Below, piece after piece: positions 7,546 to 17,097 of a stretch of DNA of 64,000 nucleotides. The translations under genes were made by a program, and so were the position numbers. Each line of letters opens with the position of its first letter. Within the stretch, counting starts at the first letter, position 1. Source of the DNA: Bdellovibrio sp. ZAP7 (lineage in GTDB: Bacteria > Bdellovibrionota > FAC87 > UBA2466); contig CAMCTJ010000005.1 of assembly GCA_945878405.1 (NCBI GenBank), positions 86,350 to 150,349 on the forward strand. Reading direction: 5' to 3'. Under the pieces are notes generated by a model. The model had not been told where the DNA came from. It saw only the letters and a program-made list of their open reading frames with translations, and searched no databases.

Positions 7546-10500
7546 ATGTTCCAAACCCCTCTTTTCATTTTCGCTCTTTTATTCGGCTTTTCTGATAGCA
7601 CTTTGGCCGAGAGTTCCATTGAAAAATTGCAGTCCACTGCCGCTCAATCCATCAAAGAAGCAGCTGGTTTATCGCAAGCTCAGATTGCAGTGAGTTTGAT
7701 TCAATCCAAGTTTTTTCCAGATGCTGAAGGGAATCCACCGGTTTGGAGAGTGGTTTCAGATCCGAACTCTTCCGACAAACCGAGAATCGAGGCCACAGAA
7801 TTTAATGCACAAGGGACCATAGTAAATTTAGCTTCGAGTTGGGGAAACTCAGATTATATTGTAGATCAAAGTGGGCTTGCAGCTCTTAAAAAAACTTCCT
7901 CTCTCTCGGATCCCGGCCTGGAACAAGATGGATTCATTGGCATTCCCAATTTGTCTGGATTGGCTAGTGCTGAGAAAGATACTTATTTCGGGAGCGCGAC
8001 TTCCAGATTCCCCGCTTCAACTAATGCAATTCAGAAAGTACCCATTACCTTTAAGAGCCTCTCGACTGGAACAGGAGCGTTAGCACTTTTAAATGTGCAA
8101 GTAGGTTCGATGAATGTGGAGATACCGGTGCCAATTAATTCATCCGGACTTTGGTATCAGGAAGCGTATATTAAGGCGGTGAATGCAGGGGCAGATGACC
8201 TCTTTGGGTACAGCAATTCTATTTCCGGGGACACGATTATCGTTGGAGCGTATGAAGAAGACTCAAACCAAACAACGATTACCAACGGCGCTACAGCAAG
8301 TTCGAACAATTCCAATTCTAACTCTGGTGCCGCATATGTCTTTAAGCGTACGGGTTCGGTATGGGCCCAAGAAGCCTATTTAAAAGCTTCGGATAATGAT
8401 AATGGGGATATTTTTGGATATAGCACTTCCATTTCTGGCAACACAATTGTAATCGGCGCTCCTTGGGAAGACTCAAACCAAACAACGATTACCAACGGCG
8501 CTACAGCAAGTTCGAACAATTCCAATTCTAACTCTGGTGCCGCATATGTCTTTAAGCGTACGGGTTCGGTATGGGCCCAAGAAGCTTATTTAAAAGCATC
8601 AAATGCTGGAAACGGTGACCAATTAGGCATTTCTTTAGGAATATCCGGGGATACCATCGTGGTGGGAGCTTATGGAGAAAGCAGCAACCAAACTACTATT
8701 ACCAACGCTGCTTCTGTTAGTAGTGATAGTAGCCTACTGGGTAGCGGCGCCGCTTATGTATTTAAGCGCGCGAATTCCACATGGGCCCAAGAAGCTTATT
8801 TAAAAGCATCAAACGCTGGAGCTGACGACGTATTTGGTTATCTCTCTCGTATTTCAGGTGACACCATAGTCATTGGTTCACAACGAGAGGACTCCAGTCA
8901 AACCAATATCACTAACGGTGCTACAGCAAGTAGTAATAATACGAGTACTGATAGCGGCGCCGCTTATGTCTTTAAGCGTGCGGGTTCGGTATGGGCCCAA
9001 GAAGCCTATTTAAAAGCTTCGAATAATGACGCGGGTGATTTGTTTGGAGTTGCGGTATCGATTTCCGGGGACACGATTGTCGTTGGATCGTACGGAGAAT
9101 ACTCAAACCAAACAAGTATCACTAACGGCACGACGGCAAGCTCGAACAATTCCAATTCTAACTCTGGTGCCGCTTATGTCTTTAAGCGTACGGGTTCTAC
9201 ATGGGCCCAAGAAGCCTATTTAAAGGCACCTAACAGTAACGCTAACGATCGATTCGGTAATTCTGTAGATGTTTCTGACGATACAATCGTGATAGGGGCG
9301 TGGTTAGAGGATTCTTCTCAAACGACAATCACTAACGGCACGACGGCAAGCTCGAACAATTCCAATTCTAACTCTGGTGCCGCTTATGTCTTTAAGCGTA
9401 CGGGTTCTACATGGGCCCAAGAAGCTTATTTAAAGGCCTCTAATGCCGGTGCCAGTGACTTTGTGGGTTTCCCAAGTGCTATTTCCGGGGATACGATCGT
9501 CTTGGGGGCTCATGGTGAAAGCTCCTCCCAAACCACGATTACCAATGGCCAAAGTGCGAGTAGCGATAATTCGAAGTCGCGAAGCGGCGCGGTCTACGTG
9601 TTTCGACGGCGAGAAGTAGAGAGCACTCCGTCCATTAGCTCCGTAACCCCTTCTACTGCATTTTGTCCGGGGAATAGCATTATTATTTTCGGCAGCGGCT
9701 TTATGAAAGACGCAACGGTGAAAGTGGGAGATCAACCGTGTCTCTCTAAAACGACACAAGGGCCGAATGAGATTGTGTGTGAGTTGCCACGCCAGCCTGT
9801 GGCGATCCCGGGAGATTTGTTAAACATCACGGTGACGAATCCGAATGGAAGTGTTTCGACATTAGATGATAGTTTTTCCTGCGATGGCTGGTATCAGGAG
9901 GCGTATATTAAGGCGCCTAATGCGGGGGCGGGGGATCGCTTCGGAGAAGGCATCAGCCTTTCAGAAGACACACTGGTGGTTGGCGCTCCACGAGAGAGTT
10001 CTAATCAAACCACAGTCACGAATGGAACGACTGGCAGCGCAGATAATAGCAAGGCATCCAGTGGTGCTGCATATATCTTTAGTAGAAACGGTTCAATTTG
10101 GTCGCCGCAAGCTTACCTAAAGGCACCGAACGCAGATGCAAACGATATTTTCGGAACTTCTACATCCATTTCGGGTGATACGATCGTGGTGGGAGCTAAC
10201 TACGAAGACAGTAACCAAACCACAATCACGAATGGAACGACTGGCAGCGCAGATAATAGCAAGGCATCCAGTGGTGCAGCTTATGTCTTCAGGAGAACTA
10301 ACTCGGTTTGGGCACAAGAAGCCTACTTAAAGGCATCCAATGCAGATTCACCAGATCAATTTGGCGATTCCGGATCTGTTGCCATCTCAGGGGACACAAT
10401 CGTCGTAGGAGCTAACCAAGAATCGAGCAATCAAACAACTATTACTAATGGTACGACTGCCAGTGCAGATAATTCCAAAATGAATAGTGGAGCAGCTTAC

Positions 10501-13182
10501 GTATTTAAGAGAACTGTTTCTGAGTGGCAACAAGAAGCTTACTTAAAAGCCCCAAATACTGATGCAAGTGACTATTTTGGCAGAGTGATCTCCCTTTCGG
10601 GTGATACGATTGTTGTGGCAGCATATGTTGAGGACAGCAACCAAACAACGATCACCAACGGTGTGACCGCAAGCGCCGATAATATTCGGAGTGGAAGTGG
10701 TGCCGCTTATGTATTTAAGAGATCTAGTTCTACGTGGGCCCAGGAAGCTTACTTAAAGGCACCGAATGCAGACGTAAATGACTACTTTGGATTTGGATTA
10801 TCGATTTCTGGCGACACCTTAGTGGTGAGTACGAGGGACGAAGATAGCAATCAAACAACGATTACAAATGGAACGACGGCAAGTGCTGACAACTCTAAAA
10901 CCTCAAGTGGCGCAGCTTATGTCTTTAGGAGAACTGGCTCAACGTGGGCCCAGGAAGCTTACTTAAAGGCATCGAATGCCGATTCAAACGACTATTTTGG
11001 CGCTTCCTCCGCCATATCTGGGGATTCGATAGTTGTAGGGGCAATGTGGGAAAATAGCAACCAAACGACGATTACTAATGGCAGGGGAGCCAGCGCTAAT
11101 AATAGCGTAGGGAGTGCAGGTGCTGCTTATGTTTTTAAACGTCTAGGGAGTTCTTGGGCACAAGAAGCCTACTTAAAAGCTCCAAATGTAGACGTGAACG
11201 ATTTCTTTGGTTTCAAGACATCCATTTCAGGAGACACTGTTGTTGTGGGTGCCTTCCAAGAATCAAGCAACCAAACGACCATTACTAATGGTCAAACGGC
11301 GAGCGCTGATAATTCAGCTCTTTATAGCGGCGCGGTCTACGTTTTCCGTCGCCCTGAGAAATCTGCAACTCCTGATATTACTTCCGTCACCCCTACCCAA
11401 GCCTTTTGTCCTGGAAGCAATATCGTAATTTTTGGAAGTGGGTTTATGAAAGATGCGGTTGCTTCCGTGGACGGAGTAGACTGTTCTTCCACTACTGTAC
11501 AAGGACCCAATGAAATTATTTGCACCACCCCTCAGGTCACCTCTACAGAAGGTACTGCGCTCACCATTCGCGTGACGAACCCCAACGGCAAAATGGATAC
11601 TTTCTTAGATACAAGCAATTGGGTGCGCACGACTTCGGTTAATGCGACAAATTCGGATTGGATCCCCTCGGGAATTACGGTCACGAAAGGAAAGCCATTC
11701 TCAGTTACTGCAACGGGCACTGCAAGTTTTGGCGTGGGTTTTCCTGGGGTTGGGCCCAATGGAGTGAACTCTGGAGCGACTTACAACTATTGCAAGTTTA
11801 CGGACACTGTCTCCTATTACGGCGGGGCTCTTCTTGGAAAAATCGGAAAATCTGGAACCCCCTTTTTAATTGGGACATCCTACGCCCCTTCTTCTTCAAG
11901 CGTTTCCGGTGAGTTGTATTTGATATCTAATGATCCCTACTGCGCTTCTGACAACTCCGGCACCTACAGCGTTACCATCACCGCTCCAAAAGCCTTTAAC
12001 TGTGATTTACCGGATGTTCCAGTTATCAGTATCAGCCAACAGCCAACGGACCAAACAGCCGTTGGTGGGAATGCGTCCTTTAGTGTGTCTGCTTTTGTTA
12101 CTCAGGGGGCTACACTATCCTATCAATGGCAAGTGAGTACGGACGGGGGAAATACCTTTAGTAACTTGAGTAATCAAACAGGCGCTACCTTGAGTCTTAG
12201 TGGTCTTACAATTGCTCAAAATAATTTTAAATACCGAGTCGTTCTTTCTTCCTCACAAGTTTCAGTTTCTGGACTAGGCTTAACCTCGGCAACTCCAGTC
12301 ACCAGTAATAATGCAACCTTAACCGTTCCTCCTCCGGTCACGCAATGCTACGTTAGTGCAAGGGGTGGAACCTTATTGCCAGACTTAGTTCTTGGAACAG
12401 AAAAATACCGTATTCATGAGTTTAAGACCGTGGGACCAACGAATTTCACTATTGATTCCTCTTGTCCCTCGGCTGTGGAAGTCCTCATTGTTGCGGGCGG
12501 CGGTGGTGGCGGGCGGGGATTTAAAGCATCTGGTGGCGGCGGTGGCGGAGGAGTTATCTATAATAAAACGCAAGATCTCCCAGCGGGTTCATACACAATC
12601 ACCGTTGGATCCGGGGGGCCAGCGGGGGCTAAGGGTAACAATTCGGTAATCGCCGGAAACGGAGTAAGTCTTGTTGCGATCGGTGGCGGACGCGGAGGCG
12701 ACGGGGAGAATTGTTGTTCTAATCGTGCGGGGGGAGATGGGGGATCTGGTGGCGGGGTTGGCCAAAGAAGCGGCTCGGGAGCTATCGGAAATGGGACACC
12801 CGGACAAGGCTTTAGGGGCGGCGATGCACGTGGGGGAAATTGGATCGCGGGTGGCGGCGGTGGCGGGGCAGGGGGCGCTGGTCAAAATGGATGGGGGGCA
12901 GGGGATACCGTAGGTGGAAACGGGGGGGCCGGCAAACAAGTTGATATTTACGGTGAAAGAAACCCCAATGGTAGTATCAAGTACACTTATTTTGCCGGTG
13001 GTGGTGGTGGGCAAAGTGAATCTTATGGCAGTGCCGGAAAGTGGCCTGGAGTAGGAGGTACAGGCGGTGGTGGATTAGGCAACGGGACCGCAGGTACAGC
13101 AAATAAAGGCGGCGGTGGCGGAGGAGGTAGTGGTCCGGGGGGTAGCGGAATTGTAGTCATCCGCTATCGAATTGCTCCTTAA
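7546..13182 (+). CDS. Giant secreted double beta-propeller / IPT / lectin-like / glycine-rich protein
   Basis: A 1878-residue exported protein (signal peptide 1-21, ending TLA-ES). Residues 203-692 and 782-1273 each hold seven FG-GAP-like repeats of 70 residues with the core WAQEAYLKA...D.FG...SGDTIVVGA...NQTTITNG...SGAAYVFKR; seven repeats suggest a closed seven-bladed propeller each. Each array is followed by an IPT/TIG domain with a Cys pair (about 693-778 and 1272-1355). Then come a PA-IL (LecA)-like domain (about 1359-1481), an Ig-like domain (1491-1596) and a glycine-rich C-terminal domain ending GSGIVVIRYRIAP. Such domains bind ligands or carbohydrates outside the cell. TATAAT lies at 7519-7524. 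The stop overlaps the convergent gene by 4 bases. Function is inferred to be adhesion or surface structure. Confidence 0.85.
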   Translation: MFQTPLFIFALLFGFSDSTLAESSIEKLQSTAAQSIKEAAGLSQAQIAVSLIQSKFFPDAEGNPPVWRVVSDPNSSDKPRIEATEFNAQGTIVNLASSWGNSDYIVDQSGLAALKKTSSLSDPGLEQDGFIGIPNLSGLASAEKDTYFGSATSRFPASTNAIQKVPITFKSLSTGTGALALLNVQVGSMNVEIPVPINSSGLWYQEAYIKAVNAGADDLFGYSNSISGDTIIVGAYEEDSNQTTITNGATASSNNSNSNSGAAYVFKRTGSVWAQEAYLKASDNDNGDIFGYSTSISGNTIVIGAPWEDSNQTTITNGATASSNNSNSNSGAAYVFKRTGSVWAQEAYLKASNAGNGDQLGISLGISGDTIVVGAYGESSNQTTITNAASVSSDSSLLGSGAAYVFKRANSTWAQEAYLKASNAGADDVFGYLSRISGDTIVIGSQREDSSQTNITNGATASSNNTSTDSGAAYVFKRAGSVWAQEAYLKASNNDAGDLFGVAVSISGDTIVVGSYGEYSNQTSITNGTTASSNNSNSNSGAAYVFKRTGSTWAQEAYLKAPNSNANDRFGNSVDVSDDTIVIGAWLEDSSQTTITNGTTASSNNSNSNSGAAYVFKRTGSTWAQEAYLKASNAGASDFVGFPSAISGDTIVLGAHGESSSQTTITNGQSASSDNSKSRSGAVYVFRRREVESTPSISSVTPSTAFCPGNSIIIFGSGFMKDATVKVGDQPCLSKTTQGPNEIVCELPRQPVAIPGDLLNITVTNPNGSVSTLDDSFSCDGWYQEAYIKAPNAGAGDRFGEGISLSEDTLVVGAPRESSNQTTVTNGTTGSADNSKASSGAAYIFSRNGSIWSPQAYLKAPNADANDIFGTSTSISGDTIVVGANYEDSNQTTITNGTTGSADNSKASSGAAYVFRRTNSVWAQEAYLKASNADSPDQFGDSGSVAISGDTIVVGANQESSNQTTITNGTTASADNSKMNSGAAYVFKRTVSEWQQEAYLKAPNTDASDYFGRVISLSGDTIVVAAYVEDSNQTTITNGVTASADNIRSGSGAAYVFKRSSSTWAQEAYLKAPNADVNDYFGFGLSISGDTLVVSTRDEDSNQTTITNGTTASADNSKTSSGAAYVFRRTGSTWAQEAYLKASNADSNDYFGASSAISGDSIVVGAMWENSNQTTITNGRGASANNSVGSAGAAYVFKRLGSSWAQEAYLKAPNVDVNDFFGFKTSISGDTVVVGAFQESSNQTTITNGQTASADNSALYSGAVYVFRRPEKSATPDITSVTPTQAFCPGSNIVIFGSGFMKDAVASVDGVDCSSTTVQGPNEIICTTPQVTSTEGTALTIRVTNPNGKMDTFLDTSNWVRTTSVNATNSDWIPSGITVTKGKPFSVTATGTASFGVGFPGVGPNGVNSGATYNYCKFTDTVSYYGGALLGKIGKSGTPFLIGTSYAPSSSSVSGELYLISNDPYCASDNSGTYSVTITAPKAFNCDLPDVPVISISQQPTDQTAVGGNASFSVSAFVTQGATLSYQWQVSTDGGNTFSNLSNQTGATLSLSGLTIAQNNFKYRVVLSSSQVSVSGLGLTSATPVTSNNATLTVPPPVTQCYVSARGGTLLPDLVLGTEKYRIHEFKTVGPTNFTIDSSCPSAVEVLIVAGGGGGGRGFKASGGGGGGGVIYNKTQDLPAGSYTITVGSGGPAGAKGNNSVIAGNGVSLVAIGGGRGGDGENCCSNRAGGDGGSGGGVGQRSGSGAIGNGTPGQGFRGGDARGGNWIAGGGGGGAGGAGQNGWGAGDTVGGNGGAGKQVDIYGERNPNGSIKYTYFAGGGGGQSESYGSAGKWPGVGGTGGGGLGNGTAGTANKGGGGGGGSGPGGSGIVVIRYRIAP
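8152..9621 (+). repeat. Seven exact-length 210-bp tandem repeats (propeller 1)
   Basis: The repeat-opening Trp codon occurs at 8152, 8362, 8572, 8782, 8992, 9202 and 9412, so each unit is exactly 210 bases with no indels. Neighbouring units share identical stretches of about 95-118 bases (around 8256-8373 against 8466-8583, and 9121-9216 against 9331-9426), pointing to recent duplication or gene conversion. Confidence 0.95.
9889..11364 (+). repeat. Seven tandem repeats of 210 bp, one of 216 bp (propeller 2)
   Basis: Repeat-opening Trp codons lie at 9889, 10099, 10309, 10525, 10735, 10945 and 11155. Only the third unit differs, by two extra codons. Units 1 and 2 share a nearly identical tract of about 60 bases (near 10000-10065 and 10210-10275). 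This array is more diverged than the first and uses different filler sequence (TASADNSK instead of TASSNNSN), so the two arrays evolved separately after duplication. Confidence 0.95.
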
Positions 13183-14168
13183 TTCCCCGGCTCAATTTTT
13201 TCGTAAATCTCTCGGTACTGAAGGGCGAGTGCAAGAGGTTCAAAAGCTCCCGAAGCTTTTAGTTTCTGATGAGCTTTTTCTGTTTCTTTCAGAAGAATTT
13301 CTCGTTCTGGGTGTTCCACCAAAAACTTGGTGAGTGTGAGTCCCGACTGGGGCAGCACTTCCCGCAAACTTGCATTTTCTTCATTGAAGATCGTTGGAAT
13401 TTTATAAAAGAGAGTTTCTAGTGCCAAAGTACCCCAATCAAAGGGCTTCGTCGTTAAGTAAAAACAAAGTTCAGTGTTTGCTAAAAGCCCCATCCAAAGT
13501 TTGGGTCCCAAAACATCCTTGTTTTTCATTACAACTACTTTGTTTTCCAAATGGGGAAAGCGGCTTTTTACCACTTTGAGAAGTCTTCCCAGCTGACTCG
13601 GATTTTCTTTGTCGCCTACCAAAAACAAAGCAATGGGTTTTTCGGGTTTTTGAAGTTCCTGGAAATGAAGAAATCTTCGGACCGTAGGTCTCGCTACAAA
13701 AATACGTTCTTTAGCAATTTGATATTTCTGGTGTAAAAACTCTAAATCTTTTTCTGAAGGCACACAGAAATATTGATTGGGCCTTCTGGTGATAAAAAAC
13801 GGCAGTTTTTTTCGGGGAGGAAGAACCGTCGTTAGAGTCATGATCGGACAAGCCACATTCATTTGATCAATCGCGCGAAAGCGATGAAAAAAACTAATCC
13901 CTGCTGTTTTTACAAATTCTTTTTCCCAGAGCCAGTAGAGGGGAGAAGTTCCTATTTTACGTTTCGTTTCATACCGACGGAGTTGTCCGCTAAAAACCTG
14001 TCCCGGGTGGCTTAAAAGCACCGTTCGGTGTTTTTGAATCCACTCACTTGCTGCCTCTTCCCCATTGGCTGCTACCAATTGATCGATTAGCTCTTGAGCC
14101 ATGATTCCCGTTTGAGGCAGTTCCACTGCAGTTCGGCTATCAATACAAAGTCTTGGAGTGTGTGGCAT
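13179..14168 (-). CDS. Putative GT-B glycosyltransferase
   Basis: About 329 residues with a layout like GT4/GT-B enzymes. An N-terminal acceptor half holds SHPGQVFSG and a Tyr/Trp-rich segment. A linker with VARPTVRRFLHF follows, then a C-terminal donor half with ALFLVGDKENPSQLGRLLKVV and PFDWGTLALETLFYKIPTIFNE, the last matching the E-x7-E-like conserved region. The ATG at 14168 is preferred over that at 14189 because a TTGAAA-17-TTAAAT promoter ends 6 bases before it. The gene overlaps the convergent giant gene by 4 bases, and its start shares a CATG with the divergent gene. The call is tentative: no close family is recognised. Confidence 0.5.
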   Translation of the reverse strand: MPHTPRLCIDSRTAVELPQTGIMAQELIDQLVAANGEEAASEWIQKHRTVLLSHPGQVFSGQLRRYETKRKIGTSPLYWLWEKEFVKTAGISFFHRFRAIDQMNVACPIMTLTTVLPPRKKLPFFITRRPNQYFCVPSEKDLEFLHQKYQIAKERIFVARPTVRRFLHFQELQKPEKPIALFLVGDKENPSQLGRLLKVVKSRFPHLENKVVVMKNKDVLGPKLWMGLLANTELCFYLTTKPFDWGTLALETLFYKIPTIFNEENASLREVLPQSGLTLTKFLVEHPEREILLKETEKAHQKLKASGAFEPLALALQYREIYEKIEPGN

Positions 14169-15075
14169 GAACTTATTTAACCACCGCATCGCATTGTTTT
14201 CAATATCCTTGATTCTTATAGGGCTTTGCGTGTTTCGTATTTACGAGCGTTATTTTTCCCGAGAGGCAGAGATTCTCTTTTTCGACACAGGCCAGGGGGA
14301 ATCCATTCTTCTCAAGCTTCCCCGCGGAAAAGCTTTCTTGGTGGATCTGGGGAGTAGCTCATACCCCTGGCGAGTGGGGGAGGAAATCGTTCGAGAGCTG
14401 GGCCGAAAAGGTATTCTGACTTTAGACGGTCTAGTGATTTCTCATCCAGACGGTGACCACGTGGGGGGTGTGTTTTCCCTATTCAGACACATCTCGATAA
14501 AAAGCCTTTTTTATTCAGGGGCTCTTGAGACCAAACTCCGTTCACCCTCTAAATTGCTTGAACAGCTCAAAGCAGAAGCCTTAAGCCGAAAGACTACCCT
14601 CAGCCCCATTTCCGAAATGCAGGTTATAAAAGACCCGGACTATCAACTCACTCACACTTCGGTGGTTCCACAGAAAAAAGTGACTGCGAATAATTTAAGT
14701 TTAGTTTCTCTTCTCGAAATTTACGGATGCCGATTTCTTCTGACAGGAGATATTGAAAAAGAGACAGAACAAGAACTACTTAAAAAGGTTTTGAATCCAG
14801 TTCACGTGCTTAAAGTAGCCCATCATGGGAGCATCACCTCAAGTCATCGAGAATTTCTTGAAAAGCTGAGACCCTTGCATGCCGTGATTTCAGTGGGAGA
14901 AAAGAACCGCTATGGACACCCACGAAAAGAAGTGTTGCAACGACTCAGGTTTTTCAAAGTAATAACATTTCGAACAGATTTCCATGGGTTTGTTTCTTAT
15001 CGGGTTTTTCCCGGAGGCAAAGTCAGATGTGGAAATGCTCTGGGATCTTGCGGGGAGTTCAGGTGTGAGGGTTAA
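14167..15075 (+). CDS. ComEC/Rec2-like metallo-beta-lactamase-fold hydrolase, stand-alone
   Basis: 302 residues: one N-terminal membrane anchor (about 8-25), then an MBL-fold domain. Visible motifs are [14 protein letters not shown], the metal motif HPDGDHVGG, the FLLTGDIE strand and [11 protein letters not shown], exactly the order in the C-terminal nuclease-like domain of ComEC. ComEC proteins have a large N-terminal channel domain; it is absent here, so DNA-uptake function is uncertain. The family includes secreted or periplasmic phosphodiesterases or nucleases. ATG at 14167 is chosen over GTG 14158; it shares CATG with the divergent gene's start. The 3' end overlaps uvrB by 4 bases. Confidence 0.75.
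   Translation: MNLFNHRIALFSISLILIGLCVFRIYERYFSREAEILFFDTGQGESILLKLPRGKAFLVDLGSSSYPWRVGEEIVRELGRKGILTLDGLVISHPDGDHVGGVFSLFRHISIKSLFYSGALETKLRSPSKLLEQLKAEALSRKTTLSPISEMQVIKDPDYQLTHTSVVPQKKVTANNLSLVSLLEIYGCRFLLTGDIEKETEQELLKKVLNPVHVLKVAHHGSITSSHREFLEKLRPLHAVISVGEKNRYGHPRKEVLQRLRFFKVITFRTDFHGFVSYRVFPGGKVRCGNALGSCGEFRCEG
14175..14203 (-). promoter_or_regulatory. Leaderless-type promoter for the 13179-14168 gene
   Basis: On the minus strand TTGAAA (14203-14198), a 17-base spacer and TTAAAT (14180-14175) are followed only 6 bases later by ATG (14168). Transcription would begin at or next to the start codon. Confidence 0.5.
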
Positions 15076-17060
15076 AGCTCTAGCTGCTTCTTTTTAAGCT
15101 GGGTGAGTCGGTCTCGGAGCTCTGCCGCTTTTTCAAACTCAAGTGCCTTAGCTGCTTTTTTCATCAATTTCTCAATCTTAGAAATTTCCTTGGGGAGGTC
15201 TTTTTCATTGATGATTAACTCTTTTTTCCCAGGGGTCTTAATCTCAAAATAATCCGAATCTTCATTGGCGTAGAGTGAGCTTTGGATGTTTTTCTTAACC
15301 GAAGCTGGGGTGATTCCGTGCTTTAGATTGTAATCCCGTTGAAGTTCCTTCCTTCTTTCGGTTTCCCGGATGGCAAAGGCAATCGATTCTGTCTGCTTAT
15401 CCGCATACAAAATAACCGTGCCGTCGACATTTCTTGCAGCTCTTCCAATCGTCTGAATCAAAGAGGTCTGACTTCGAAGAAACCCTTCTTTGTCTGCATC
15501 CAAAATAGCTACTAATGAACACTCGGGGATATCTAGACCCTCTCTGAGAAGATTGATGCCAATGAGAACATCAAAAGTCCCCATTCGTAGTTGACGGATA
15601 ATTTCTACACGCTCAATCGCATCAATATCCGAATGCAGATAAACAGCTTTCACTCCCATTTTTTGGAAATACTCGCTTAAGTCCTCAGACATTTTCTTAG
15701 TGAGGGTTGTAACGAGAACCCGTTGTTGTTTTTCGACTCGTTTTCGAATTTCACCATAGAGATCATCCACAGCTCCCCGTGCCGGGCGCATAATAATCTG
15801 GGGGTCCATGAGCCCGGTTGGCCGGATGATTTGCTCGACCAGATGCCCCCGAGATTTCTCCATCTCGTATTTTCCAGGAGTAGCCGATACATAAACCACT
15901 TGATTGATGAGGCTTTCAAACTCGGAAAAGTTCAGGGGGCGGTTATCGAGGGCTGAGGGCAAGCGAAAACCATGTTCTACCAGTGTCATCTTTCGAGCTC
16001 TATCTCCACGATACATTCCCCCAATTTGTGGGACAGTGACGTGGCTCTCATCGATAAACAAAAGAAAGTCTGAAGGGAAGTACTCCAAAAGGGTTGGGGG
16101 AGGAGCTCCTGGGTTTCGTCCTGTTAAGTGGCGGCTATAGTTTTCAATGCCATTGCAGTAGCCCATTTCTTCCAGCATCTCGATATCATAATAAGTGCGG
16201 GATTCGAGACGTTGGGCTTCCACGAGTTTATTGAGTTTGTTGAGTTCTTGAAGCCGAACTTGAAGTTCATCTTGAATAGAGCGAATGGCCTTTTTGAGCA
16301 TGTCTTTGGGAGTGACGTAGTGACTTCCGGGAAAAATATCGAGCGACTCTACTTCCGCAACTACCATTCCCGTAATGGGATCAATTTTACATATTTGCTC
16401 AATCGAATCGCCCCAAAACTGGATACGATAAGCATGGCTTTCTTCGAAAGCGGGAAAAACTTCAATTACGTCACCACGCACTCTAAAAGTGCCTCGATGA
16501 AAATCGTAATCATTTCGCTCGTACTGAGTTTCGACTAAGTAAAGGAGAAACTCGTCACGACGCTGTTCAGCTCCTTTTTCTAAGTGAATCGCCATTTCTC
16601 GATAGAGTTCCGGAGAGCCAAGACCGTAAATACACGAAACACTCGCAACAATAATCACATCTCTTCTTGAGAGAAGACTTCTGGTAGCTGAGTGGCGAAG
16701 TTGGTCGATTTGGTCATTGATGGATGAATCTTTTTCAATAAAAGTATCTGAAGAAGGAATATAAGCTTCTGGTTGGTAGTAATCGTAATAGCTGACAAAG
16801 TACTCGACTGCATTCTCGGGAAAAAGTTCCTTGAATTCGGAATAAAGTTGAGCTGCGAGAGTCTTGTTGGGAGCCAAAATCAGCGCAGGGCGATTGAGTT
16901 TGGCAATGACATTAGCGACAGTGAATGTCTTTCCGCTACCGGTCACCCCTAAGAGAACGATATCCCTCTGTTTTTTTTCAATCTCCTGGCACAACTTTTC
17001 AATAGCTTGGGGCTGATCTCCCCGAGGAGCGAATTCAGTTGTGAGTTTAAAATTTGGCAT
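15072..17060 (-). CDS. uvrB: UvrABC system protein B (excinuclease subunit)
   Basis: 662 residues, normal length for UvrB, the damage-verifying helicase-like subunit of nucleotide excision repair that bridges UvrA and UvrC. Motifs seen: Walker [16 protein letters not shown] near the N-terminus, the beta-hairpin tyrosines in [60 protein letters not shown] and a C-terminal UVR motif ([14 protein letters not shown]) that contacts UvrC. Nothing is missing. It is alone on the minus strand between the ComEC-like gene and ilvC; uvrA and uvrC are not in the window. No LexA-type box was recognised upstream. Confidence 0.98.
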   Translation of the reverse strand: MPNFKLTTEFAPRGDQPQAIEKLCQEIEKKQRDIVLLGVTGSGKTFTVANVIAKLNRPALILAPNKTLAAQLYSEFKELFPENAVEYFVSYYDYYQPEAYIPSSDTFIEKDSSINDQIDQLRHSATRSLLSRRDVIIVASVSCIYGLGSPELYREMAIHLEKGAEQRRDEFLLYLVETQYERNDYDFHRGTFRVRGDVIEVFPAFEESHAYRIQFWGDSIEQICKIDPITGMVVAEVESLDIFPGSHYVTPKDMLKKAIRSIQDELQVRLQELNKLNKLVEAQRLESRTYYDIEMLEEMGYCNGIENYSRHLTGRNPGAPPPTLLEYFPSDFLLFIDESHVTVPQIGGMYRGDRARKMTLVEHGFRLPSALDNRPLNFSEFESLINQVVYVSATPGKYEMEKSRGHLVEQIIRPTGLMDPQIIMRPARGAVDDLYGEIRKRVEKQQRVLVTTLTKKMSEDLSEYFQKMGVKAVYLHSDIDAIERVEIIRQLRMGTFDVLIGINLLREGLDIPECSLVAILDADKEGFLRSQTSLIQTIGRAARNVDGTVILYADKQTESIAFAIRETERRKELQRDYNLKHGITPASVKKNIQSSLYANEDSDYFEIKTPGKKELIINEKDLPKEISKIEKLMKKAAKALEFEKAAELRDRLTQLKKKQLEL

Positions 17061-17097
17061 TTTCTTAAGCTTTCAGTATAGGGTATAGCCTGAACTT

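Noticed and set aside
9430-9759. Minus-strand open frame of 109 codons across repeat 7 and the first IPT domain
   Set aside because: Antisense shadow of the repeat; similar frames recur at the matching place of the second array.
8152-11364. Regular 210-base repeats considered as a CRISPR-like or other DNA repeat array
   Set aside because: The unit is a multiple of three, always in frame, and encodes conserved protein repeats; there are no short repeats with unique spacers.
12589-13014. Open frame of 141 codons on the minus strand inside the glycine-rich domain
   Set aside because: It mirrors GC-rich glycine codons of the giant gene; its Pro/Thr/Ala composition is the usual antisense shadow and it has no Shine-Dalgarno.
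16128-16538. Plus-strand open frame of 136 codons inside uvrB
   Set aside because: Lies wholly antisense to a highly conserved gene with no recognisable domain or start signal.
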